NCBI GenBank assembly: GCA_937916505.1
Contig: CALFSW010000173.1
Coordinates: 1-55,170, forward strand
DNA: 55,170 bases
From: an uncultured Verrucomicrobiales bacterium
Lineage (GTDB): Bacteria; Verrucomicrobiota; Verrucomicrobiia; Verrucomicrobiales; Akkermansiaceae
Reading direction: 5' to 3'
The notes beneath the pieces were generated by a model. The model was not told the DNA's origin and ran no database searches. It saw only the letters and a program-made list of their open reading frames with translations. Below, piece by piece: positions 1-9,438 of the stretch. The stretch's first letter is position 1; each line of letters starts with the position of its first letter. A program made the translations under genes and the position numbers.

Positions 1-1
1 C

Positions 2-418
2 CAACGGCAAAGATCAGCGATGATGACCTTAGGTGCGTCGGGCAAGCCGTATGTGATCCCATGGCTTGTTCCTTTCCTGGATTCCAACAAGAAAGACATT
101 AGGATTTGGGCCGGGGCTTCGATCTCGAAAGTTGTTGAGATATGGGCACTTCAAAGACGAGACCCTGGCATCGAAGATGAAGTGGTTTTACTCCCCTTGA
201 AAGACACGGACCTCAATATTGGTCCGTTACGTTGGATTGCTCTGAAAATGTTTGATCGGGTTGACGACGGCAACACCCATGCCTACGCCGCGGTTATGAC
301 GAGATATCTTGAAGCTAAAGAATTTGAAGATGAATTGCTCAAATCTCTTAAGAGCAAGCATCCCGCAGTATCGAATAAAGCCAAGTGGGCACTTGATTCT
401 TTAGTGCTCAGTCGATAG
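2..418 (+). CDS. HEAT-repeat-like protein, 5' end outside window
   Basis: The reading frame is open to the left edge, so the protein is probably truncated by the window; the first in-window ATG is at 20. The visible part (about 132 residues) is soluble and alpha-helical, with no signal peptide or membrane segment. It reads as successive helix pairs (roughly residues 10-35, 50-75, 80-105 and 108-130) ending in a segment with the pattern of HEAT/PBS-lyase repeats (alternating leucine, alanine and basic residues). HEAT repeats are usually protein-protein scaffolds. The family call is an inference from pattern only. It ends 25 bases before the ABC permease on the same strand, but HEAT proteins are not normal partners of such transporters, so shared function is unproven. 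Confidence 0.6.
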   Translation, partial: QRQRSAMMTLGASGKPYVIPWLVPFLDSNKKDIRIWAGASISKVVEIWALQRRDPGIEDEVVLLPLKDTDLNIGPLRWIALKMFDRVDDGNTHAYAAVMTRYLEAKEFEDELLKSLKSKHPAVSNKAKWALDSLVLSR

Positions 419-443
419 GAGCGATAAGTCGAACAAGAGCCCA

Positions 444-1463
444 ATGTCCAAACTTCCCACCGCGCCCTCCAATTGGAAATCGCTCCTGCTTCCCTTCATC
501 GGGCTGCTTTTCGTCTTCGTGCTCTTCACGGTTCTTATCGCTATCTTCCAGCCGGATAACCTCGAGGCCTTCCTTTCATCACGCAACGCCAAGACCGTCA
601 TCACCCAGACCGTGATTGTGGGCATCGGCGCGCTCGGCATGACCATGGTCATCACCAGCGGCGGCATTGATTTGAGCGCCGGTTCCCAGATCGCCCTCAC
701 GTCAGTCGCCTGCGCGCTGACCCTCAACGCTTTCGCCGCGGGTGATCCCGCGACCATCAGCACACTCGGGATGCTCGTTGCCACCTTGGTCGCGATGGCC
801 GCCGGAGCCGCCACCGGAGCTTTCAATGGCACCGTCTCCTGCGTGCTAAAGATTCCGCCCTTTATCGTCACGCTCGGCACCATGATGATCGCCCGGGGAG
901 CTGCCGAGGGAATTGCCAAACAATCGCAAGTCCGCACCCCGGACAATACCTTGCAAAACTTCATGCAGCGAAATCCAGATCCCGAGTGGTTGATCCTCGC
1001 CCCCGGCGTTTGGATCATGCTCTTCCTGCTGATCGTCGTCGCCGTGACCATGCGCTACACCGTCTTCGGGCGTTACATCTACGCGCTCGGATCGAACGAA
1101 GCCACCGCGCGACTGTGTGGCGTCCCGGTCACCAGGACCCGCATCGTGATCTACACCCTGTGCGGCCTCCTCATGGGAATCTCCGGGGCCATGTCATACG
1201 CCTTCCTCGGGAGCGGCGATCCGACAACGGCCGTCGCGAAGGAACTCGACATCATCGCAGCGGTCGTCATCGGCGGCGGATCGCTCAGCGGTGGAAAAGG
1301 AAGCCCCATCGGCAGCATTGCCGGCGCCTTGATCATGACTTTGCTCGTGAGCGGCTGCGGCATGCTCAACGTCCCCGACTGGTCGCAGAAAATCATCATC
1401 GGCTTCATTATCATTGGCGCCGTGGCCGTCGACACCTTGAAGAACCGCCGCCAGATCGCTTAG
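444..1463 (+). CDS. ABC transporter permease, ribose/inositol (RbsC) family
   Basis: This 339-residue integral membrane protein belongs to the RbsC/branched-chain permease family, which forms the inner-membrane channel of sugar ABC importers. It shows about 8-10 hydrophobic segments, the early glycine-rich signature around residues 65-75 (TSGGIDLSAGS) and the EAA-like coupling loop near residues 208-225 (GSNEATARLCGV). A late glycine-rich stretch follows (VIGGGSLSGGKGS). Length is normal for the family (320-340). The next gene, 66 bases downstream, is myo-inositol oxygenase, so the likely substrate is myo-inositol or a related polyol; this is inferred from context. The partner ATPase and binding protein are not adjacent upstream, where a HEAT-like ORF sits instead. 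Confidence 0.93.
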   Translation: MSKLPTAPSNWKSLLLPFIGLLFVFVLFTVLIAIFQPDNLEAFLSSRNAKTVITQTVIVGIGALGMTMVITSGGIDLSAGSQIALTSVACALTLNAFAAGDPATISTLGMLVATLVAMAAGAATGAFNGTVSCVLKIPPFIVTLGTMMIARGAAEGIAKQSQVRTPDNTLQNFMQRNPDPEWLILAPGVWIMLFLLIVVAVTMRYTVFGRYIYALGSNEATARLCGVPVTRTRIVIYTLCGLLMGISGAMSYAFLGSGDPTTAVAKELDIIAAVVIGGGSLSGGKGSPIGSIAGALIMTLLVSGCGMLNVPDWSQKIIIGFIIIGAVAVDTLKNRRQIA

Positions 1464-1529
1464 TCGGATTTCCGATCTACCATTTCCACAGTTTTTGCGC
1501 CTCCTCTCCAATACCACTCGCTTATTAAT

Positions 1530-2384
1530 ATGATCTCGCCTTCAGAATCCACGCCGCTCGCCGATCTCGACGAATGGGAGGACGACCTCCTGCTCCGCTA
1601 CCCGGAAGAGAAACCCAAAGACGAATTCCGCGACTACGACGCCGAGACCCGGCCGGGAGTGCGCGAGTTTTACCGTCTCAACCACCGCTATCAAACCCTC
1701 GACTTCGTTCGCAAGAAGCGCGCCGAATACCTTCCACTCACCAAGCGCCGGATGACGGTCTGGGAAGCGCTGGAATATTTAAACACGCTCGTCGATGACA
1801 GTGATCCGGACATCGAGCTCCCGCAGATCGAACACCTCTTGCAAACCGCCGAAGCGATCCGGGCCGATGGTCACCCGCGCTGGTTTATCCTCACCGGGCT
1901 AATCCACGATCTTGGGAAAATCCTCTGCCTCTTCGACGAACCCCAGTGGGCTGTCGTCGGCGACACCTTTCCGGTCGGTTGCCAGTTCTCGGACAAGATC
2001 GTCTTCCACGAGTTCTTTGCCGACAATCCGGACTCGGGAACCGCCGCATACTCGACACCGGGTGGCATCTACGAGGAAGGTTGCGGGCTCGACCACGTGA
2101 TTATGTCCTGGGGGCACGACGAGTATCTCTACCACGTCGTCAAGGACAAGCTCCCGGACCCGGCTCTCTACATGATCCGTTACCACTCGTTCTACCCGGC
2201 CCATAAAGAGGGAGCATACGATCACCTCATGAACGACCACGACCGCGAGATGTTTGACTGGGTGCGCAAGTTCAATCCCTACGACCTCTACACCAAGAGC
2301 ACCGAGCGCGTCGATGTCGAGGCCTTGCGACCGTTCTACGACGAACTCATCAACGAATTTTTGCCGGGGAAGCTGTCGTGGTAA
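1530..2384 (+). CDS. inositol oxygenase (MIOX)
   Basis: It converts myo-inositol plus O2 to D-glucuronate with a mixed-valent di-iron centre in an HD-type fold. At 284 residues it has the length of animal MIOX (about 285). The metal ligands can be read directly: H102, H126-D127 in the HDLGK motif, H196 in WGHDEY, H219 in RYHS and D252 in NPYDLY, with the substrate lysine K130. The C-terminus keeps the family ending ([16 protein letters not shown]). No signal peptide is present, so it is cytoplasmic. It follows an inositol-type ABC permease and overlaps the next gene, a secreted phosphodiesterase, by 7 bases. Together they suggest release, uptake and oxidation of inositol. MIOX is common in eukaryotes and patchy in bacteria. 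Confidence 0.96.
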   Translation: MISPSESTPLADLDEWEDDLLLRYPEEKPKDEFRDYDAETRPGVREFYRLNHRYQTLDFVRKKRAEYLPLTKRRMTVWEALEYLNTLVDDSDPDIELPQIEHLLQTAEAIRADGHPRWFILTGLIHDLGKILCLFDEPQWAVVGDTFPVGCQFSDKIVFHEFFADNPDSGTAAYSTPGGIYEEGCGLDHVIMSWGHDEYLYHVVKDKLPDPALYMIRYHSFYPAHKEGAYDHLMNDHDREMFDWVRKFNPYDLYTKSTERVDVEALRPFYDELINEFLPGKLSW

Positions 2385-3163
2385 GGGCCCTGCTGGTTCT
2401 CGCACTGGTGATCACCGCATCGGCCCGGAAGCCCTTGCCAAAAGCCCACGCGCACAACGACTACGAACACAAACGCCCGCTACTCGATGCCCTTGAGCAC
2501 GGCTTCTGCGGCGTCGAGGCCGACATTTACCTGGTCGATGGAGAGTTACTGGTCGGTCACGACCGCAAAGACCTCAAGCCCGGGCGCACGCTGCGAAAGC
2601 TCTACCTCGATCCGCTCCGTAAGCGGGTTAAGGCAAACAAGGGCCAAATCTACGGCGGGATAAAAACGGAGTTCACCCTGTTGATCGATATCAAATCCGA
2701 CGGCAAACAGACCTATCACGCCCTCAGTAAAGTCCTCAGCGAATACAAGGAAATCCTCACTGGAACACAGGACGGCGTCACCACCAAACGCGCTGTCACC
2801 GTGATCATCAGTGGCAATCGTGCCAAAGAAAAAATCGTCGATGACAACCCGCGTTACGCTGGCATCGATGGTCGCCTCGAGGATCTCGAATCGGGCCTCA
2901 ACAAACATCTCCTCCCCCTTATCAGCGACAACTGGAGCAAACACTTCAAGTGGAAAGGCGAAGGTGAGATGCCTGCCGAAGAGCGCCAGAAATTGCAAGC
3001 CATCGTCAAGCAAGCGCATGCGGTCGGACGAAGCGTTCGCTTCTGGGCCACGCCTGAAAAAGTTGCTGTTTGGCGCGAGTTACAAGCAGCCGGGGTCGAT
3101 CTCATTAACACCGACGACCTCCCGGGATTACGGCGTTTTCTTTCGGAAGATTCCCTTAACTAG
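2378..3163 (+). CDS. secreted PLC/glycerophosphodiesterase-like protein
   Basis: The start is GTG at 2378, overlapping the MIOX stop by 7 bases, which suggests translational coupling. The 261-residue product begins with a short signal peptide ([15 protein letters not shown]). It then shows the hallmark HAHNDYEH motif (about residues 23-30), G-V-E-A-D-I (about 45-50) and V-G-H-D (about 59-62). This His...Glu-x-Asp...His layout is that of the PLC-like phosphodiesterase superfamily (GDPD and PI-PLC). Members hydrolyse phosphodiesters such as glycerophosphodiesters or phosphatidylinositol. Its position after inositol oxygenase makes an inositol-releasing role attractive, but that is inference; the HAHNDYEH branch has no firmly known substrate. 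Confidence 0.85.
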   Translation: MVRALLVLALVITASARKPLPKAHAHNDYEHKRPLLDALEHGFCGVEADIYLVDGELLVGHDRKDLKPGRTLRKLYLDPLRKRVKANKGQIYGGIKTEFTLLIDIKSDGKQTYHALSKVLSEYKEILTGTQDGVTTKRAVTVIISGNRAKEKIVDDNPRYAGIDGRLEDLESGLNKHLLPLISDNWSKHFKWKGEGEMPAEERQKLQAIVKQAHAVGRSVRFWATPEKVAVWRELQAAGVDLINTDDLPGLRRFLSEDSLN

Positions 3164-3213
3164 GCTGGGCTAGGGGCGCTGTTTCTTCAGCTCCTCTTTT
3201 GTGAGTTGTCCGC

Positions 3214-4593
3214 TCAGACGGTGATCGTGGTGCGACCTTTGGGGAGGTCGAGGCAGAGGGTGAGGGTTTTGTTGTTCTGGTGGAAGGTGCCGGGCTTTAG
3301 ATCGATGAGGGTGGTGACCCGGGTGAAGTTGGCCGGTGCCGAGCCGCTGACCCGAAGGGTGAAGTTTGGGGCGGCGAAGGGGGCGTTTAGGGTGATGGTT
3401 TTTTTGTCCGGAGAGAGGGAGGAGGCGGTGAGTTCCTTGGCGGCGTAGTAGCGGGCGATGTCGGTGAGTTTCATCCAGACGATGCGGTCGCCGTGGTGGT
3501 GGTTGATGCGTTCGACGGCCTTCTTGAAAATGGTGAAGCCGGTCTCGTCGCCGTTGCAGTAGATGCCGGCCCAGTGGCAGAGCATGATGGCGGCCTCGTT
3601 GCGATCGATCATCTCGACCATGCGGCCGGACTTTCCGTCTTCGGTGATGAACTTGTCGGCCGACTCATTAATGTCGCCGGCGGAGACACCGTCCCAGCCG
3701 CCGAACCAGTCGCCGGTGCCGGCGAGGATGTTGACGGTGCATTTTGGGTCGGAGGTGTTCAGGCCGGAGACGTGTTCGAGGTGTGGGTCGGTGGAGCGGG
3801 TTTTGTCGGTGTGGAGGTATTTGAAGTAGTGGGGGATCTCGGTCTTGTAGACCGATCGGACGGCCTGGTGGGCGGCGAGGGAGAGTTCGGATTTGACGAG
3901 GTTGCCGAAGCCGCCGGGGGTGGTGAAGCCGTCGCAGTGGAGTCCGGCGTTCTTGAGGACCTGGAGTGAATACGCGATGTAGTCGGTGAGGTGGTCGACG
4001 GAGACGGGCTTGTCGGGGAAGGAGTTTTCCATGGTGTGACGCGAGATCTCCGGGAAGGGTCGACCGGTTTTGAGGTCGAGGACGCGGGTATGGGAGATCA
4101 TCTCGGAGTGGATGTCCCAGTCGGGTGCCATGAAGTCGCGGACCAGGGTGAGCGAGTCCTGGAGTTGCTTTTTCGACCAGCCGGGCATGAAGCGATCGAC
4201 CCAGCCGACACAGGCGGGGTAGGGGACGATGGAGTATTTTCCTTTGACGCCCTGGGTGCGGCACCACTCGCCAAACTTGCGGACGAAAGTGTCGGGAATT
4301 TCGCGGGGCCAGTCCTGCCAGGGTTTCTTGTAGTCGGCGCGGTCGGGGAAAGCGGCGGCGAACTGGGGCATGGAGTAGTGGGCCATGTTCACGAGGCAGG
4401 TTGAATCGTCGATGATGAAGGAGGCGGGGGAGCGACCGCGCGGGGGGAGGAAGGTGATATCAGGGTCTTGGACGGGGCGTTCGCCTTTGGGAATGGCATC
4501 CATGTCGATGCCGCGGGCGTATCCGGTTGCCGGGAAGAGGGGTCCGAGGGAGGTGGCGGCGGAGGCACGGAGGAAGGAGCGGCGGTCGAGCAT
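3214..4593 (-). CDS. Tat-exported polysaccharide-deacetylase-like protein
   Basis: This 459-residue protein has a clear twin-arginine signal (DRRSFLRAS, residues 3-11, followed by a hydrophobic stretch ending near ATGYARG), so it is folded before export. The mature part has FIIDDST (about residues 59-65) and HSEMISHT (about 160-168). These resemble the catalytic Asp-Asp and the metal-binding His-x(3)-Ser/Thr-His motifs of NodB-type carbohydrate deacetylases. The C-terminal 70 residues look like a beta-rich accessory domain. The deacetylase call is moderate, because homologues are often listed only as Tat-signal hypothetical proteins. It is convergent with the phosphodiesterase gene, with only about 50 bases between them. 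Confidence 0.75.
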   Translation of the reverse strand: MLDRRSFLRASAATSLGPLFPATGYARGIDMDAIPKGERPVQDPDITFLPPRGRSPASFIIDDSTCLVNMAHYSMPQFAAAFPDRADYKKPWQDWPREIPDTFVRKFGEWCRTQGVKGKYSIVPYPACVGWVDRFMPGWSKKQLQDSLTLVRDFMAPDWDIHSEMISHTRVLDLKTGRPFPEISRHTMENSFPDKPVSVDHLTDYIAYSLQVLKNAGLHCDGFTTPGGFGNLVKSELSLAAHQAVRSVYKTEIPHYFKYLHTDKTRSTDPHLEHVSGLNTSDPKCTVNILAGTGDWFGGWDGVSAGDINESADKFITEDGKSGRMVEMIDRNEAAIMLCHWAGIYCNGDETGFTIFKKAVERINHHHGDRIVWMKLTDIARYYAAKELTASSLSPDKKTITLNAPFAAPNFTLRVSGSAPANFTRVTTLIDLKPGTFHQNNKTLTLCLDLPKGRTTITV

Positions 4594-4957
4594 GGGGGCG
4601 GTTTTGTTTGGATTTGTGTGAAACGGTGCGGAGTGCCGTGACGGCGTTGGGCGCCCATGAATACGTGGTCGTTGCGGAGGGTCATACGGGATTCTACGGG
4701 GCGGGTTTATCGATGTGGACTTCGCTTTCTTTGAGGGACTGGTTCGAAATCATCACGAAGGGCTCGATTTCCCCCAATTTCACGACTTTAATCACCCCGT
4801 TCCCGCTGAAAATAGAATGGCAGGGGATCTCCGCTGAAATTCTCAGAAAACGCCCTCGAAGTTTTACGTTTTTGTTTACACGAATTATAAGTCGTGTATT
4901 AGTTTTTAGAGGCGATTTTTCCGCCGTCGTTTTCTCAGTCCATTGGACTGGTTCCCC
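4594..4957. other. intergenic region between divergent genes
   Basis: About 360 bases without a convincing gene separate the minus-strand deacetylase-like gene from the plus-strand mrp operon. ORFs here are short and lack family features. The right half (4850-4915) is AT-rich and carries a near-perfect palindrome described separately. This stretch is the expected site of divergent promoters. Confidence 0.6.
4877..4898. promoter_or_regulatory. near-perfect 22-bp palindrome, candidate operator of mrp operon
   Basis: The arms TACACGA (4877-4883) and TCGTGTA (4892-4898) are exact inverted repeats around a core whose six bases TTATAA (4885-4890) are themselves palindromic. Twenty of 22 positions are symmetric. 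It overlaps a possible promoter (TTTACA 4875-4880, TATTAG 4897-4902, 16-base spacing) and ends about 60 bases before the mrpA start. Symmetry, AT content and position suit a dimeric repressor site; the regulator is unknown. Confidence 0.5.
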
Positions 4958-7642
4958 ATGATTTCACCCTTCTTTCTCCTCTGCTTACCCGTTCTGGTCT
5001 CCCTTGGATCCCTTCTGTTCCCGGGATTGGTTCGCCGATTCCCAAACCAATTTGGAATGGGAATTGCCCTGCTTTTTGGAGCGGCTGCGATTTGCCTGCC
5101 AGGACAAGGAACGGCCCACCTGTCAATTCCATGGGTCCCCCAACTCAGCATGGAGCTGGCCTTCCGCATGACCCCCTTCACGGCGTGGTTTGGTTTCCTC
5201 ATTTTCTTTCTCGGAGCCTGTGTCCACCTCTACGCCTGCTCCTATTTTGCGAACAATCCCCGCCTTCCTTCCCTCCTCGCCTCGCTCACCCTCTTCACCT
5301 CGGCGATGCTCGGAGTCATTTGGTCGGACAATCTCTTACTCCTCTTCCTCTTCTGGGAAGCCACCTCGCTGCTTTCTTTCCTGCTCGTCGGCTTCTTCCA
5401 CGAGAAAGAACAATCGCGGGACAATGCCTCCCAAGCCCTCCTCATCACCATGCTCGGCGGAGCCGCTTTGTTGGTCGGCTTTGTCCTTCTTCAAATCGCG
5501 ACCGGGACGGCCTCGATCACGCAACTCCTGGAGAGAACGGGAGAGCTGCCGAATTCTCCCGTCATGACCGGAGCGGTCCTCTTGATTATTTTGGGGGCGA
5601 TGACCAAGTCCGCCCAGTGGCCTTTCCACTTCTGGCTTCCCAATGCCATGGTCGGTCCCAGCCCGGTCTCGGCCTTTCTCCATTCAGCCACGATGGTGAA
5701 AGCGGGCGTGTTCTTGATGGCAACTTTGGCCCCTCTGCTCGGTGAACACCCGCTTTGGACTCCCATTCTTGTGACCTCGGGCCTTCTAACGGTGTGCACC
5801 GCCATCGTCCGGGGAGCTTGGGAAGATGATCTCAAAGCAGTGCTGGCTTCCACCACCTTGGCCGCGCTTGGCTTTCTCACCATCCTGGCCGGGATTGGTT
5901 CTCCCTCCGCCTTACTGGCCTTTGTCATCTTCCTGACCGCGCATGCCCTTTACAAAGCGCCCCTCTTTCTCGCCGCCGGGAACTTTGAGAAGCGGACCGG
6001 CACCCGCCAACTTTCCGAGCTCCAGGGAGCTTCATCCCTGGCTCCGGTCACCGGTGCGGTGGTCCTCATTTCGGTTCTCTCTCTGATCGGCCTGGCCCCA
6101 CTTCCCGGTTTCCTTGGAAAGGAGTATCTTCTTGAAGCCGCGTGGGAATTTTCCCCTGCTTTGGCTTGCGCGATTGCGGTTGCGGCGGCAGGTGTCATTG
6201 CGCTTGGCTTGCGAATTGCGGTTCCAATTCTTTCCCGTGAGACCAAACCAGTTTCCCGGAATGGCATCCCGTTTGGCATGTCGGCGGCCACCTTCATCCC
6301 CGCCCTCGGCGCGCTCATTCTCACCATCCTGATTCCGACGGGAAATACCAATTTGCTGAGCCAGGCCGCCATTTCTCTGGGTGCGAGCGAAGGTTCCTAC
6401 TACTCCCTGTGGCACGGTTGGAATCCCGCTCTCTTTCTCAGCCTCGGCGCGCTGGCTCTATCAGGCGTCATCTTCCTGGCTCTCAGGAGACCCCGGCACG
6501 CCGCTCTTCCCCGCTTTTTCCCGCCCCTCTGGGAGGGGCTTTTTAATCTCACCCTCCGGGGCCTCCGTCGCCTTGCCGATGGGGTCAGTGTCATCCTCGA
6601 AAAAGGGCGCCTGACTTCGCACCTTGCGATTCTCCTGACCGCGATTGGACTCCTTGCCTTTCTCTCGCTGGACCTTCACGAATGGCCCTCGCTTCCTCTC
6701 ACTTGGAGCGGGAATTCCCTCATCTTCCTTTGTCTGACTCCGCTTTTGGCTGTTTCCGCAATCATCGCAGCCAGAACCCGGAAAACCCTCCCGCTCCTGG
6801 TCTCGTTGGGCTTTGTCGGTCTGCTCATTGCCTTCCTTTTCCTGTGGTTCAGTGCTCCCGATCTCGCCCTCACCCAGCTCCTCGCCGAGACCCTGATCCT
6901 CTTTCTCCTCGCCGTGGCCCTGATCCGCGACAAGCAAACTCCGCGTACTTCGCCCGAGTCCCCGTGTGTCTTTCGCTTCATCTTTGCCAGCCTCGGCGGC
7001 ATTCTCGTGACCGCCTTGATTTTAAAATCAATGGCTCTGGAGTGGGATCACCCGATCTCCGATTTTCATCTCAGCCAGAGCAAGCCCGCCGCTTTCGGGG
7101 CCAATGTCGTCAATGTCATTCTCGTCGACTTCCGCGCCCTCGATACCCTCGGAGAAATTATTGTCCTGGCTATCGCGGCAATGGGTGCCAATTCCGCTCT
7201 GGGAGCGGCGCGCGTGCGGGCCCACCTCCCCGGCACTTCCAATACGTCCCTCCTCCGGACCGGAGTCCGCCTGGTGATCCTTTTCCTGATTCCCACCGCT
7301 CTTTGGATTTTCTGGCGCGGGCATAATGCCCCCGGCGGAGGGTTCATTGCGGCTCTGCTCGCGGCCAGTGCCGTTGGCCTTGGTCTCCTGTGCTCGCGGC
7401 CCGATTTCACCGCCCCCCGTCTTCGCAAGGCCTCCCACATCCTCCTTGTCGCAGGGCTTGCCATCGCCCTGGGAACCGCTCTTCTGCCACTTGCGATTGG
7501 CCGTCCCTTCTTTGCGGGGATGTGGTTTCATTCCGGCTCGCTTCACCTCAGAACACCCCTCCTTTTCGACCTCGGGGTCTTCCTCACCGTTCTCGGATTT
7601 TCGCTCAACTACCTCCGCCATTTCCATCATCGCACTCTTTAA
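4958..7642 (+). CDS. mrpA: Na+/H+ antiporter subunit MrpA with fused MrpB domain
   Basis: This is the large membrane subunit of the Mrp (Mnh/Pha) cation/proton antiporter, homologous to complex I NuoL. ATG 4958 was chosen; a TTG at 4943 would add five residues. At 894 residues it exceeds Bacillus MrpA (about 800). The extra C-terminus, from about residue 765, contains GHNAPGGGF (about 787-795), the signature of MrpB, so A and B are fused as in group 2 operons. Charged residues needed for ion translocation in this family are visible: E134 in LFWEATS and K248 in TMVKAG. There are roughly 20 or more membrane segments. It is the first gene of an operon with mrpC-G. Complexes of this kind expel Na+ in exchange for H+ at high pH or salt. 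Confidence 0.95.
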   Translation: MISPFFLLCLPVLVSLGSLLFPGLVRRFPNQFGMGIALLFGAAAICLPGQGTAHLSIPWVPQLSMELAFRMTPFTAWFGFLIFFLGACVHLYACSYFANNPRLPSLLASLTLFTSAMLGVIWSDNLLLLFLFWEATSLLSFLLVGFFHEKEQSRDNASQALLITMLGGAALLVGFVLLQIATGTASITQLLERTGELPNSPVMTGAVLLIILGAMTKSAQWPFHFWLPNAMVGPSPVSAFLHSATMVKAGVFLMATLAPLLGEHPLWTPILVTSGLLTVCTAIVRGAWEDDLKAVLASTTLAALGFLTILAGIGSPSALLAFVIFLTAHALYKAPLFLAAGNFEKRTGTRQLSELQGASSLAPVTGAVVLISVLSLIGLAPLPGFLGKEYLLEAAWEFSPALACAIAVAAAGVIALGLRIAVPILSRETKPVSRNGIPFGMSAATFIPALGALILTILIPTGNTNLLSQAAISLGASEGSYYSLWHGWNPALFLSLGALALSGVIFLALRRPRHAALPRFFPPLWEGLFNLTLRGLRRLADGVSVILEKGRLTSHLAILLTAIGLLAFLSLDLHEWPSLPLTWSGNSLIFLCLTPLLAVSAIIAARTRKTLPLLVSLGFVGLLIAFLFLWFSAPDLALTQLLAETLILFLLAVALIRDKQTPRTSPESPCVFRFIFASLGGILVTALILKSMALEWDHPISDFHLSQSKPAAFGANVVNVILVDFRALDTLGEIIVLAIAAMGANSALGAARVRAHLPGTSNTSLLRTGVRLVILFLIPTALWIFWRGHNAPGGGFIAALLAASAVGLGLLCSRPDFTAPRLRKASHILLVAGLAIALGTALLPLAIGRPFFAGMWFHSGSLHLRTPLLFDLGVFLTVLGFSLNYLRHFHHRTL

Positions 7643-7645
7643 TTC

Positions 7646-7945
7646 ATGGAACTCTTCATTGCTCTTACCATCGGTGTTCTCATTGCGGCAGGCCTTTATC
7701 GCCTCCTTGGCGGCACTAAAATCGATGCCATCGTCGGCCTCATTCTGCTCAGCCAGGGTGCCAATCTCATCATCCTTGCTTCCGGCGGATTAAAACACAA
7801 TGCCGCCGCCCTCATCGGTGACGACACTCAAATCCACACTCTCGCCGACCCTCTCCCGCAAGCTCTCGTTCTTACCGCGATTGTGATCGGTTTCGGGATC
7901 CTGGCCTTTCTTCTCTCGCTCTTGATCCGCAGCCAGTCCAAATGA
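7646..7945 (+). CDS. mrpC: Na+/H+ antiporter subunit MrpC
   Basis: This 99-residue protein with three hydrophobic segments is homologous to NuoK, as MrpC is. The family pattern is visible in the central segment (GLILLSQGANLIILASGG, about residues 31-48) and in the late ADPLPQALVLTAIVIG stretch, which is very typical of MrpC/MnhC. It begins 3 bases after the mrpA stop, and its stop overlaps the mrpD start as ATGA (7942-7945), so it is translated as part of the operon. It forms part of the antiporter membrane core next to MrpA and MrpD. Confidence 0.95.
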   Translation: MELFIALTIGVLIAAGLYRLLGGTKIDAIVGLILLSQGANLIILASGGLKHNAAALIGDDTQIHTLADPLPQALVLTAIVIGFGILAFLLSLLIRSQSK

Positions 7946-9438
7946 CATCTCAACATCTCATCGTCCTTTCCCTCATGGGGCCTGCGCTTGGCGGGCTGCT
8001 GGGCTTTGCCCTGCGGACTCGTCCCACCCTGGCATTTGCCTCCTCCCTCGTGGCTGCTTTGACCGGACTGGGGGCCGCCTTTGCCCTCGTCGCAGCGACC
8101 GCCCAGGGCCAGGTTCACGCCCTTCATGCCGGAGACTGGCCCTCTCCCTACGGCATCGTTTTGGTGGTCGATGGTTTTTCCGCGCTCATGCTGGCGGTCT
8201 GCCAACTCGTGGTCGTGGCCTCCATCATCTTTGCTCATCGCACCCTATCGGCCCGTTATCGGAGACGCCATCTGTATGCCTTGATTTCGACCTTGAGTTT
8301 GGGAACCAGCGGAGCCTTCCTCACCGGGGACCTGTTCAATCTTTACGTTTGGTTTGAAGTGCTCCTTCTCTCGTCCTTCTCATTGATGGCGATGATCGGA
8401 GGCAGGGAGGCCCGTGATGGCACTTGGCGCTACGTCGTGATTAATCTCGTCTCTTCCCTCCTTTTTCTCATCGGAGCCGGTTTGATCTATGGCAAAACCG
8501 GAACGCTGAACTTCGCTGATCTGCATCTTAAGTTTCAGGATGCCGAGAGTTCCTTTTTAATTGATAGCTCCGCCGCCCTGCTCTTTGGAGCTTTTGGGAT
8601 CAAGGCCGCGCTCATCCCCCTGGCCTTCTGGCTTCCGGCCTCCTACCCCAATGTCCCAACCGCCCTTTCCGCCCTGTTTGCCGGCTTGCTCACCAAGGTC
8701 GGTCTTTATGCCTTCTACCGTGTTTTCGGAATGGTTTTTGTCATCGATGGTTCCTTCCCGCACCAGAACATCCTCTTTGGACTCGCGATTCTCACAATGG
8801 TAGGCGGAGTTTTAGGCGCCGTGGCCCAGGGAGACATGCGCCGGATCCTTTCCTTCCACATCATCAGCCAGGTGGGTTACATGGCGCTAGCCCTCGCTCT
8901 CTTTACCCCCTTGGCAATCGCCGCTGGAATTTTCTACCTCGTTCATCACATCGTGGTGAAGGCGAACCTCTTTCTGGTCACCGGCTTGGTCGAGTCCCAT
9001 GCCGGAACCTCGAAGCTGAACGAGCTTTCCGGCGTCGCACGCAGCTCGGCTCTCATCGCCAGCCTCTTTGCGATCCCTGCTCTTTCTCTCGCCGGACTTC
9101 CCCCGCTTAGCGGTTTTTTCGCCAAGTTTGCCCTCCTCCGGGCCAGCCTCGATGTCGCAAATTGGCTTGCCGCCGCCGCCATCATCCTTGTGGGGCTTTG
9201 CACCATTTTTTCGATGCTTAAAATCTGGCGCTACGCCTTCTGGGGACAAGCTTCCCCCCACTCAGAGCAGTTTCCCCGTCCGCTTGCCTCGCTCGCCCTC
9301 ACCTCGGGAACCCTGGGAGCCGTCACCATCGCCCTCGGTTTGGCTTGCGGTCCTGCCTTTGGTCTTGCCGAACAAGCCGCCGCCTCTCTTCTCGATCCCA
9401 GTGCCTACCTTGAAGCCGTCCTCGGAACCCAGCCATGA
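7942..9438 (+). CDS. mrpD: Na+/H+ antiporter subunit MrpD
   Basis: This 498-residue polytopic membrane protein is homologous to NuoM/NuoN and to the N-terminal part of MrpA. It carries the family's channel residues: a glutamate in YVWFEVLLLSSFS (about residue 137) and a lysine in GLLTKVGLYAFYR (about residue 252). The loop YPNVPTALSALFAG just before that lysine is typical of MrpD. Length is normal (about 490-500). The start codon overlaps the mrpC stop and its stop overlaps the mrpE start (ATGA 9435-9438). MrpD and MrpA are the two antiporter-like subunits proposed to move protons and sodium. Confidence 0.95.
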   Translation: MTSQHLIVLSLMGPALGGLLGFALRTRPTLAFASSLVAALTGLGAAFALVAATAQGQVHALHAGDWPSPYGIVLVVDGFSALMLAVCQLVVVASIIFAHRTLSARYRRRHLYALISTLSLGTSGAFLTGDLFNLYVWFEVLLLSSFSLMAMIGGREARDGTWRYVVINLVSSLLFLIGAGLIYGKTGTLNFADLHLKFQDAESSFLIDSSAALLFGAFGIKAALIPLAFWLPASYPNVPTALSALFAGLLTKVGLYAFYRVFGMVFVIDGSFPHQNILFGLAILTMVGGVLGAVAQGDMRRILSFHIISQVGYMALALALFTPLAIAAGIFYLVHHIVVKANLFLVTGLVESHAGTSKLNELSGVARSSALIASLFAIPALSLAGLPPLSGFFAKFALLRASLDVANWLAAAAIILVGLCTIFSMLKIWRYAFWGQASPHSEQFPRPLASLALTSGTLGAVTIALGLACGPAFGLAEQAAASLLDPSAYLEAVLGTQP

